Below, one piece after another: positions 7,080 to 14,222 of a stretch of DNA of 33,916 nucleotides (its first letter is position 1; each line of letters opens with the position of its first letter). This DNA comes from Emticicia agri. GTDB lineage: Bacteria; Bacteroidota; Bacteroidia; Cytophagales; Spirosomataceae. A model generated the notes under the pieces. That model made no database searches and was not told the origin of the DNA. It saw only the letters and a program-made list of their open reading frames with translations. The position numbers were made by a program, and so were the translations under genes. The stretch spans positions 1-33,916 of the forward strand of contig CAMAQF010000044.1 of assembly GCA_945860265.1 (NCBI GenBank), read 5' to 3'.

Positions 7080-9485
7080 ATGTTAATAATTGTACATGGA
7101 CGGCAATATTGGCTATTTCTTTTACTGTTTACTTTTAATAATGTTTTTGCTCAGAAGACAATTTATGAAATCATTAATCGAAATGATTTAAGTTTTACAG
7201 AGATCCAAAATTTGGCCGATTTGTTTATCGCCAACGAGACCGATACCACTCAGCAAAAGAAAGACCAAAAGCATTATGAAAGATGGAAATTTGAGCAAAA
7301 ATTCCATTTAGATGAAAAAGGCTACCGAATATCGGCTCTGGTTGAGCAAGAAGCTTTCAAGAAAGCCGCTCATATTTCTCCGCTTTCATCATCGGCTGCA
7401 TGGGTAGAACTCGGCCCTAAAAGTTTTACTTATACTTCGGGCTGGAATCCGGGTATAGGACGAGTTACGAGTGTGGCTGTAAATCCGAGTGATACAAATA
7501 TTATTTATATTTCTTCGCCAGGTGGTGGTATTTGGAAGACTACGAATGGAGGTACATCATGGACTCCGCTCGTCGACAATAACAGTACTTACATGAATGT
7601 TTTTAATCTTGCTATTGCTCCTTCTAATACAAATACAATCTATGCAGCAGCTACTGGTTTAGGAGTTATTAAATCTACAGATGCGGGTATTACTTGGACA
7701 ACAATGGCTGCTAGTAATATTTCAACTAGAAAAATAATGGTTCATCCAACCAATAGCAATAAAATATATGCAACTTCCAGTTTAGGAATTCATGAATCTT
7801 CAAATGGTGGCACAAGTTGGACTCTAAGACTGTCTGGGGTTTCAGTCGAAGATATTGAATTTAAACCAAACGACCCAAACATAATGTATTCCTCAGGAAA
7901 TTCGGCTTCGGCTACAACAATTCATCGCTCAACTGATGGCGGTACAACTTGGAACGCTATTACTTCAGGCATTACCGATTTAGGACGTACGCTATTAGGC
8001 GTAAGCCCAAATAATGCCAATGTAGTTTATGCCGTACAAGCCAGTGGAAGTCAGTTTGGGCGATTGTATAAAAGTACAGATGCGGGACTAACCTTTACTA
8101 CTACTGTCATCGGAAATGTGGCGGCAAGGACTAATTATTTTGGATATACAAGCACAACGGCTGGCGGACAAGCTACTTATGATATGGCAATTGCGGTAAA
8201 TCCATCAAATGTAAATGATTTGTCTATCGCAGGAATTATTGTTTGGCGAAGCACCAACGGCGGAATTTCCTTTATTCAACAAACTGTTTGGTCTTACCCA
8301 AATACAGTAGGTTATAATCACGCTGATGTTCATGCCTTAGAATATGTGGGTACTACGCTTTATTCGGGAAGTGATGGAGGAATTTATAAAACATCTTATA
8401 CTGCCCAAAACACTTGGACAGACATATCTACGGGTCTTGGAATCAGACAATTGTATCGGATTGCTTCGAGTATTACCAATGCCAATGTAATGGCAGGCGG
8501 AGCTCAGGATAACGGAACTGTGGCACGACAATCAGGAGGGAATTTTGTAGATTGGCTCGGTGCCGATGGAATGGATGTTATCATTGACCCCACTAATCAT
8601 CTACGAATGATAGGCACTTCGCAAAATGGGAATATTTACAGAACCACTAATGGAGGTAGTTCATATACTGGTTTATCAAGGCCAACTGCAGGCAACTGGA
8701 TTACCCCTTTGGCATGGCATCCAACGAGTTCAACGACCGCCTATGGTGGCTGGAATGCTGTTTACAAAACAATTAATTCAGGTACAAATTGGACGGCGAT
8801 TTCACCCGTAACGGGGAATTTAAATGAATTAGCTGTTGCCCCATCAAATGACCAATATATTTATGCCTCTCTCGGAACAACCTTGCACCGAACTGCAAAT
8901 GGTGGTACAACTTGGTCAACTTATACTGCACCAGCCACTATTACTGATATTGCTGTAAAGTACAATGACCCTACCCGAGTCTGGATAACCACAACATCGA
9001 GTTCTCAACCTGTCTTGCTTTCGACGAATGCAGGAGCTACTTTTACTACTATTTCGGCTGGCTTACCTTCTATTTCGGGGAGAAGTATTGTTGTAGATGA
9101 TTTCACAACTGAAGGTATCTATGTTGGTATGAATATTGGCGTTTATTACAGAAATTTAGCAAATCCTACATGGACTTTGTTCGGAACGGGTTTGCCTCAA
9201 GTGGCAGTTAATGAAGTAGAACTTTCAAAAATTGGTGGAAAACTAAGAGTTGGTACTTATGGAAGAGGTTTTTGGGAAATCGAGACTCCAAGTTGTAGCC
9301 TGACTTTAGTTTACGGAAATATTTCGCAAGCTGCAGGAACTTATTCAGCCAGTGAAACCATAACGAGTCAGGCAAATATTACTACTCCCACCAATTATTA
9401 TGCAGGAAAAAGCATTTCGCTTAATCCGCCATTTAGTGCAGGGCCAAGCGAAGTTTTTTTAGCAAAAATACAGGGTTGTAATTAA
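7080..9485 (+). CDS. Secreted BNR/sortilin-like repeat protein with C-terminal Gly-Cys-Asn domain (copy 1)
   Basis: An 801-aa extracellular protein. Residues 1-24 form a signal peptide (cleavage after ...NVFA). A helical, charged linker (about 26-95) is followed by about ten BNR-type motifs, such as TTNGGTSW, STDAGITW, STDGGTTW and TANGGTTW, the mark of a multi-blade beta-propeller of the sortilin/exo-sialidase/photosystem-assembly type. The last ~65 residues form a separate beta-rich domain ending in GCN, the same ending as in the gene at 9825; it resembles the so-called 3-coathanger stack C-terminal domain of Bacteroidota secreted proteins (recalled, not searched). No clear glycosidase catalytic residues were identified, so a binding or adhesive role is as likely as an enzymatic one. 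Confidence 0.85.
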   Translation: MLIIVHGRQYWLFLLLFTFNNVFAQKTIYEIINRNDLSFTEIQNLADLFIANETDTTQQKKDQKHYERWKFEQKFHLDEKGYRISALVEQEAFKKAAHISPLSSSAAWVELGPKSFTYTSGWNPGIGRVTSVAVNPSDTNIIYISSPGGGIWKTTNGGTSWTPLVDNNSTYMNVFNLAIAPSNTNTIYAAATGLGVIKSTDAGITWTTMAASNISTRKIMVHPTNSNKIYATSSLGIHESSNGGTSWTLRLSGVSVEDIEFKPNDPNIMYSSGNSASATTIHRSTDGGTTWNAITSGITDLGRTLLGVSPNNANVVYAVQASGSQFGRLYKSTDAGLTFTTTVIGNVAARTNYFGYTSTTAGGQATYDMAIAVNPSNVNDLSIAGIIVWRSTNGGISFIQQTVWSYPNTVGYNHADVHALEYVGTTLYSGSDGGIYKTSYTAQNTWTDISTGLGIRQLYRIASSITNANVMAGGAQDNGTVARQSGGNFVDWLGADGMDVIIDPTNHLRMIGTSQNGNIYRTTNGGSSYTGLSRPTAGNWITPLAWHPTSSTTAYGGWNAVYKTINSGTNWTAISPVTGNLNELAVAPSNDQYIYASLGTTLHRTANGGTTWSTYTAPATITDIAVKYNDPTRVWITTTSSSQPVLLSTNAGATFTTISAGLPSISGRSIVVDDFTTEGIYVGMNIGVYYRNLANPTWTLFGTGLPQVAVNEVELSKIGGKLRVGTYGRGFWEIETPSCSLTLVYGNISQAAGTYSASETITSQANITTPTNYYAGKSISLNPPFSAGPSEVFLAKIQGCN

Positions 9486-9565
9486 GTTTGAAGCCTTAAT
9501 TTTACTCTAATCTCACCAAGTTTTTCACCGTAAGAAGTAAACCATTCAATATTGCATCACCCTTC
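9482..9565 (-). pseudogene. Remnant of a LytTR response regulator C-terminus
   Basis: Read on the minus strand this gives EG-stop-CNIEWFTSYGEKLGEIRVKLRLQT-stop. It aligns with the last residues of the intact LytTR regulator at 18232 ('EISVGASYEDKLSEIRERLRL'), sharing the S-Y-x-x-K-L-x-E-I-R-x-x-L-R-L pattern. Everything N-terminal is missing, and an in-frame stop lies inside. Its own stop codon overlaps the stop codon of the BNR gene on the other strand. It is a decayed fragment, not a gene. Confidence 0.6.
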
Positions 9566-9596
9566 AATTAAGCTGATAGGTGGGAAGTTTTTTATA

Positions 9597-9747
9597 AGTC
9601 GTATGAAAGAAGCTTATCGCCAACATAAATAACTAATTATAGGAAACTTCAATATTGCATTTGTATTCTGGTAAAGAAATCGAAGATTATAAAGCTATTG
9701 AGAAAGGTTTGAAAGGTGCTATCAAGAAAGTACTAACCGCAAATTAA
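9597..9747 (+). pseudogene. Degenerate copy of the 3' end of rnpA
   Basis: The frame reads SRMKEAYRQHK-stop-LIIGNFNIAFVF, then after a 2-nt deletion EIEDYKAIEKGLKGAIKKVLTAN-stop. This matches the intact rnpA C-terminus (RRMKEAYRLHKQLLIGNYSIAFIY...IEDYKVIEKGMKSALKKV) along its whole length. It has no N-terminal half, one nonsense codon and one frameshift. Most differences are scattered and many are at third positions, so this is an old duplicate or a copy from a related strain, not a recent tandem copy. Confidence 0.8.
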
Positions 9748-9785
9748 AATTGATTTACTACTACTTAGAAAGCCAATAGAGTTCT

Positions 9786-9793
9786 TATCTTTG
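9786..9793 (+). promoter_or_regulatory. Candidate -7 box for the second BNR gene
   Basis: TATCTTTG matches TAnnTTTG and lies 31 nt before the ATG at 9825, just downstream of the rnpA remnant. The -33 element is weak (TTA at 9765-9767). It suggests that the second BNR gene has its own promoter. Confidence 0.4.
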
Positions 9794-9824
9794 GTAGAAA
9801 TAAACCCCAAAAACACATATATTT

Positions 9825-12251
9825 ATGAAAACACTTCTCTTTATGGGTATTTGTCTGGCTATCCCTCAGATTTTATTTGCTCAAGTTGAGAATGAAGATT
9901 TTCCTGAAGAGCGAATGAGGCATGAAACAAATATTACAATCGATCCCGCCTTAGGTCGTGTTCCGTTTGAAAGACTTGTTCAAGAACGTGAAAAATTACA
10001 TAAGGGACTGCAAGATAAAACTATAAAAACTGCTATTGTAGGTTTAAATTGGTACGAACGTGGGCCAAATAATATTGGTGGTCGAACGAGAGCATTGATG
10101 TTTGATCCCAATGATGCTACTAAAAAAAGAGTTTTTGCGGGGGGGGTTGGTGGAGGATTATGGTACAACAATGATATTACTTCGTCAATCAGTTCATGGA
10201 CAAAAATTGATGATTTTTGGGCAAATATTGCGGTAAGTAGTATTGCTTATGACCCCTCGAATACGCAAATTATTTATGTGGGTACTGGCGAAGGATGGTC
10301 GAGTTCTGATGCACTTCAAGGTGCGGGTATTTATAAAACATCTAATGGTGGTACTACTTGGAATTTAATATCTTCCACAACAGGCATTGCAACTTATGCC
10401 AATAACTTTAAATATACCCAAAAAATTGTTGTAAATAGCCTCGGAGAAGTCTTTGCAGGAACTCAAACGGGTGTTTTAAAATCAACTGATGGTGGGGCAA
10501 ATTGGAGTGTGTCGCAGGCTGGCACTAATTTCGTATCTGATTTAGAAATTGGGACTGATGGAGTTATTTATGCAGCCTTTGGAAGAGGATCTGCTTCTGG
10601 TAGAATCTATAAGTCAACAGATAGAGGGGTAAGCTGGACTGATATAAGTCCCGATAATTTACAGCAGAGAATAGAGATTGCCTTAGCTCCTTCAACGAGT
10701 GGTATATCTCAAGTGGTTTATGCGATGGCAGATGCAAACCCAAGTGCTGATTCGCCCGCATGGATAAAGAAATCAACGGATGCAGGCATAAATTGGGCAA
10801 ATGTAACTAATACATCAATTTTGGGTTCGCAGGGGTGGTATGACATGATTTTGGCGGTACATCCTACAAACCCTAATTTGGTTATTGCGGGCGGTAACGT
10901 AATAGGAAGAACAATAGATGGTGGTGTAACATGGACGCTACAAAGCTATTGGACTCCACATCCTGACCAACACGCTATTGTGTTTAGGCAAAATGGGGAT
11001 ACTTATAACGAAGTGATTATTGGTAATGATGGTGGAGTTGTATATTCAGCCGATTATGGTAATGCTATAGATGCTTCTCCTTCGTTTTCTGAACGTAATA
11101 CTGGTTATAATGTTACACAGTTTTACGGAATTTCGATGAAGAACATATCTGGTGATGGATATATTGTAGGGGGAACGCAAGATAATAATACGCTGAGAAT
11201 AACTTCTGCCGAAAATGTAATAGGTGATGGCACTAATGTAAATGGAGGTGATGGAATCGCTTCTTTTGTTGACCAAGATGACCCCACAATTGCACTTGTT
11301 TCGGCTCAATATGGCAATTATAGAAAGATGAATACTACAACAAGTGCCTTGACGAGTTTAGGTATAACCAGTAGTCAATTTATTACAACTGCTGATTATG
11401 ATAGTCAGAATAATATATTTTATTCAGACAATACGAATGGGACATCTATCTGGAAAGTTAGAAGTATTAACGGAACACCCGTTGCTACCTTTTATTCTAC
11501 TGGTGTTCCTGCTGGAACATCGTTTATTCGTGTGGGGCTTACTGCTCATACTATTTTTGTTGGAACAGGAAGGGCCGTTTCACGGTTTAGCAGTGGTGGT
11601 AATATTTATAAAATTACTAATTTCGGTGAAGCAGGGCAAACGACAACTCTTATAGGAACATTTAATATTGGTTCTATTTCTTCTATTTCGGTTGGTGCTA
11701 CCGAAAATGAGTTATTAGTGACACAATCAAATTATGGTATAAAATCAGTTTATTATACTAATGATGGAGGTGCAACTTGGGTAAGTAAAGATGAGTCAGC
11801 TTATGGTTTGCCCGATGTGCCTATTCGATACGGGATTTTCAACCCACAAGATAGAAAACAAGTGCTTTTAGCAACAGAATTGGGAGTTTGGTCATCGACT
11901 GATATAACAGCAGCAAATCCAGGTTGGGGTGTAACTAATACTGGCTTAGCCAATGTGAGTTGTCATCAATTATATTACCGCTCTGCCGATAACACAGTGG
12001 CAGTTGCTACACACGGTCGAGGAATTTTTACTACTAAATTGACATCATGCCCAACAAATGTAGTTAAAACAGGTAATATGTCGGGAACTGAGACCGTTTT
12101 GTCAGGTACCTATATTAATGGTAAGACGACAAATGTTATTCAGGCCGGAGCGAATACAACCTATAGTGCAAAAAATTATGTACTGCTCGAACCTAAGTTT
12201 GAAACTCAGAGTGGAGCTATTTTTAAAGCTTTGATCGGCGGATGTAATTAG
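9825..12251 (+). CDS. Secreted BNR/sortilin-like repeat protein with C-terminal Gly-Cys-Asn domain (copy 2)
   Basis: An 808-aa secreted protein starting with a clear signal peptide (MKTLLF..., cleavage near FAQ). It has an early segment 'WYERGPNNIGGRTRAL', common at the start of such propellers, then BNR-type motifs TSNGGTTW, STDGGANW, STDRGVSW, STDAGINW, TIDGGVTW and TNDGGATW. The final ~65 residues begin with a Cys-Pro segment and end 'FKALIGGCN', matching the end of the protein at 7080 (...KIQGCN). The bodies of the two proteins have diverged strongly, so this is an old duplication or independent recruitment of the same architecture. It is followed by a hairpin and then two lipoprotein genes. 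Substrate and catalytic activity are unknown. Confidence 0.85.
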   Translation: MKTLLFMGICLAIPQILFAQVENEDFPEERMRHETNITIDPALGRVPFERLVQEREKLHKGLQDKTIKTAIVGLNWYERGPNNIGGRTRALMFDPNDATKKRVFAGGVGGGLWYNNDITSSISSWTKIDDFWANIAVSSIAYDPSNTQIIYVGTGEGWSSSDALQGAGIYKTSNGGTTWNLISSTTGIATYANNFKYTQKIVVNSLGEVFAGTQTGVLKSTDGGANWSVSQAGTNFVSDLEIGTDGVIYAAFGRGSASGRIYKSTDRGVSWTDISPDNLQQRIEIALAPSTSGISQVVYAMADANPSADSPAWIKKSTDAGINWANVTNTSILGSQGWYDMILAVHPTNPNLVIAGGNVIGRTIDGGVTWTLQSYWTPHPDQHAIVFRQNGDTYNEVIIGNDGGVVYSADYGNAIDASPSFSERNTGYNVTQFYGISMKNISGDGYIVGGTQDNNTLRITSAENVIGDGTNVNGGDGIASFVDQDDPTIALVSAQYGNYRKMNTTTSALTSLGITSSQFITTADYDSQNNIFYSDNTNGTSIWKVRSINGTPVATFYSTGVPAGTSFIRVGLTAHTIFVGTGRAVSRFSSGGNIYKITNFGEAGQTTTLIGTFNIGSISSISVGATENELLVTQSNYGIKSVYYTNDGGATWVSKDESAYGLPDVPIRYGIFNPQDRKQVLLATELGVWSSTDITAANPGWGVTNTGLANVSCHQLYYRSADNTVAVATHGRGIFTTKLTSCPTNVVKTGNMSGTETVLSGTYINGKTTNVIQAGANTTYSAKNYVLLEPKFETQSGAIFKALIGGCN

Positions 12252-12266
12252 AGTCTTTCTAAATAT

Positions 12267-12308
12267 AATAATGATTCCAACCTATTTATAGTTATTGGAA
12301 TCATTATT
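12267..12308 (+). terminator. Hairpin after the second BNR gene
   Basis: A perfect 14-bp inverted repeat, AATAATGATTCCAA (12267-12280) and TTGGAATCATTATT (12295-12308), with a 14-nt loop. It lies 15 nt past the stop codon and is followed by a T-rich stretch. It probably ends or stabilises the BNR transcript and lets the lipoprotein pair be expressed separately. Confidence 0.6.
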
Positions 12309-12341
12309 GTTTATAATAAAATTTTTAAAATAATTACTAAA

Positions 12342-12767
12342 ATGAAAAATATTATGACATTTTTAGTTGCATTTTTGTTTTTATTTGGTTGCGAAAACGT
12401 TCCCATCGATGCAGGGATAGTGGAAGGCAAAGTGACGATTGGGCCACTTTGTGGAAATATTCCAGCAATGACGTCTGGTACAAATCCATGTGGATTTACT
12501 GATGAGCAAATGAATCAAGTTTATTCAAAATATAAGGTTGCAATTTATAGCGTAAACAGCCCAAAGGTTGTATTAAAAGAGGTGGTTTTGAATAGAACAG
12601 GTACTTTTTCTTTTGAAGTCCCAACAGGGGGGTATTCGGTTGAAGTCTTGATACCCCAAGGAAGTGCCGCAACTACACAATTAGGTAGCGAATTGAAAAA
12701 AATGGTTAGTATTTCCAAGAGTAAGGTTACAACTATTAGTCTGAATGTAAATACTGGAATTCAATAG
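12342..12767 (+). CDS. Small lipoprotein of the cassette, paralog 2
   Basis: A 141-aa protein with a type II signal peptide; the lipobox is L-F-G-C with Cys17. The core is closely similar to paralog 1 at 6441: 'GIVEGKVTIGPLCG', second Cys in 'TNPCGFTDEQ', then 'NRTGTFSFEVPTGGYSVEV', ending 'SLNVNTGIQ'. The alternating polar and hydrophobic strands suggest a beta-sandwich. The gene lies 90 bp after the second BNR gene and 7 bp before the next lipoprotein gene, with which it should form one transcript ending at 13194-13224. Likely outer membrane or periplasmic; function unknown. Confidence 0.78.
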   Translation: MKNIMTFLVAFLFLFGCENVPIDAGIVEGKVTIGPLCGNIPAMTSGTNPCGFTDEQMNQVYSKYKVAIYSVNSPKVVLKEVVLNRTGTFSFEVPTGGYSVEVLIPQGSAATTQLGSELKKMVSISKSKVTTISLNVNTGIQ

Positions 12768-12774
12768 CAAAAAC

Positions 12775-13176
12775 ATGAAAAGCTACATAATATTATCGAC
12801 AATATTCTTAACATTGATTGCCTGCTCATCGCAAACAATCACGCCCGATATTGGTTCGCTTGATTTGAAAGTGACTGTAGGGCCACTTTGCCCCGTTGAA
12901 CCTTGTAATAAAAATACCGATGATATTAGAAAAGTATATGAAGCATACACTTTTACTGTGAAAGAAGCAAAAACTGGAAAAGTAGTTTTGGCAAAAACAT
13001 TGACTTATAATGGCACAAATGGTTTATTAAAAAGTACTGATATATCGATAGGTGAATTTGAACTTGATTTTAGTCCAAAAAGCTTTTTCAATAAGCAAGG
13101 GTTTCCGAGACCATTCATAATCGAAAAAAGTAAAATGACCCAACTCAATATTTCGATTGATACGGGTATTCGATGA
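12775..13176 (+). CDS. Small lipoprotein of the cassette, paralog 3
   Basis: A 133-aa protein with lipobox L-I-A-C (Cys17) after a short hydrophobic signal. The core 'LKVTVGPLCPVEPC' keeps the P-L-C segment and places the second Cys only five residues later, closer than in paralogs 1 and 2. The end 'NISIDTGIR' matches their 'N-V-N-T/A-G' ending. It is the most divergent of the three. It starts 7 bp after the stop of paralog 2, so translation is likely coupled, and an excellent terminator follows. Function unknown. Confidence 0.75.
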   Translation: MKSYIILSTIFLTLIACSSQTITPDIGSLDLKVTVGPLCPVEPCNKNTDDIRKVYEAYTFTVKEAKTGKVVLAKTLTYNGTNGLLKSTDISIGEFELDFSPKSFFNKQGFPRPFIIEKSKMTQLNISIDTGIR

Positions 13177-13193
13177 GATATTTTTTGATTTTT

Positions 13194-13224
13194 AAAACGC
13201 CAATCAAAACGATTGGCGTTTTTT
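13194..13224 (+). terminator. Strong intrinsic terminator after the lipoprotein pair
   Basis: AAAACGCCAATC, loop AAAAC, GATTGGCGTTTT with further T: a perfect 12-bp stem with a U-tract, 18 nt past the stop codon at 13176. It marks the right edge of the BNR/lipoprotein cassette. Confidence 0.88.
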
Positions 13225-13326
13225 GTTCCCTTTTTCAATCAAGTACCGCTGCAACATTTAGCTTCAATGCTGGGAATTACACCCGAAACTTTTAGTGGTG
13301 GGAATTCTTATCTCACTTTTCAATAA
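13225..13326 (+). pseudogene. Remnant of a Crp/Fnr-type regulator HTH end
   Basis: The frame reads VPFFNQVPLQHLASMLGITPETFS, then an unrelated short tail and a stop. 'PLQHLASMLGITPETFS' is the typical DNA-recognition helix-turn-helix of Crp/Fnr-family regulators, which normally continues with an R-x-R-K segment. There is no start codon or cyclic-nucleotide-binding domain upstream, because the preceding bases are the terminator. It is a decayed gene end. Confidence 0.6.
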
Positions 13327-13499
13327 AATGATAAATTCAACTACATAAGAAGGCTTTAAGTCTATGAAAAAAGCATTAAAAGATAAAACTGAAAGTTTGT
13401 GGCATTATTTTATTATCAAAAAAAACTGATAGTAAGCTATTTAGCAAATTTTTTCATTTATTTTAGTGGTATAATTCAACCTCATTCCTCTAAAATCAA

Positions 13500-14132
13500 A
13501 TGAAAATATTTTCTTATACTTTCGTATTACTTGCTTGCGTGCTTTCAGCATTCAATTTTACCCAAAAAAGTGTTCGACTTTTTGATGGAAAGACCTTTGA
13601 AGGCTGGGAAGGTGACACTCTAAATACCTGGCATATCGATAATGGTGCTTTGGTCGGTGGCTTTTTAGATAAAGATGTGCCACACAACGATTTTATATGT
13701 ACTACTCGAAACTACGTTAATTTTATACTAAAACTTAAAATAAAACTTGTAGGAAATAAAGGCTTTATCAATTCTGGCGTTCAATTTCGTAGCCAACGCT
13801 TGAAAAATCCCGCTCACGAAATGACCGGCTATCAAGCAGATTATGGAGAAAATTATTGGGGAACACTCTACGATGAATCTCGAAGAAACAAAACGATTGC
13901 TGGACAAGATGCAAAAATTACGCAGAAATATATAAAACTAAACGATTGGAACGACTATGAACTTCGAGTCGAAAATCGCCGAATTCGCATCTACATTAAC
14001 GGAAAACAAACAACCGATTATACCGAACTCGACCTAAAAATTCCCCAATCTGGGCTTATCGGCCTACAAATCCATGGAGGAGGAGCTGCTCTAGTTGCCT
14101 TCAAAGATATTTATATTCAAGAATTACCTTAA
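13500..14132 (+). CDS. DUF1080 / 3-keto-glycoside hydrolase-like secreted protein
   Basis: A 210-aa protein with an N-terminal hydrophobic export signal (a Cys at residue 13 in LLAC might be lipidated, but the lipobox is imperfect). The domain starts 'VRLFDGKTFEGWEGD' and contains 'GFINSGVQFRSQR', 'GYQADYGENYWGTLYDESRR', 'WNDYELRVENRRIRIYING' and 'GLIGLQIHGGG', the full set of DUF1080 (PF06439) landmarks of a concanavalin-like beta-sandwich. Known: members of this family act on 3-keto-disaccharides and 3-keto-glycosides. It heads a probable operon with the dehydrogenase-like gene 90 bp downstream, which fits oxidation followed by cleavage of a sugar outside the cytoplasm. Confidence 0.88.
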   Translation: MKIFSYTFVLLACVLSAFNFTQKSVRLFDGKTFEGWEGDTLNTWHIDNGALVGGFLDKDVPHNDFICTTRNYVNFILKLKIKLVGNKGFINSGVQFRSQRLKNPAHEMTGYQADYGENYWGTLYDESRRNKTIAGQDAKITQKYIKLNDWNDYELRVENRRIRIYINGKQTTDYTELDLKIPQSGLIGLQIHGGGAALVAFKDIYIQELP

Positions 14133-14140
14133 TTATAGTT

Positions 14141-14177
14141 ACCTGAACGATTTCGTTGCCTTCGACTTCGCTCAGGT
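14141..14177. repeat. Inverted repeat of the CTTCGACTTCGCTCAGG type
   Basis: The arms ACCTGAACGATTTCG and CGACTTCGCTCAGGT match at 12 of 15 positions as an inverted repeat. The right arm contains TTCGACTTCGCTCAGGT, a short sequence I recall as a frequent dispersed element in many bacterial genomes. It lies between two genes of a probable operon and could form an RNA hairpin there. Confidence 0.5.
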
Positions 14178-14222
14178 ATCGAAAAAATTACGACAAAACT
14201 ATTCAACCTTAAAATCAAGACT

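Noticed and set aside
13363-13428. Small frame starting MKKALKDKTESLWHYF
   Set aside because: About 20 codons, no ribosome binding site of note, no match to a known small protein; it lies in a region of gene debris.
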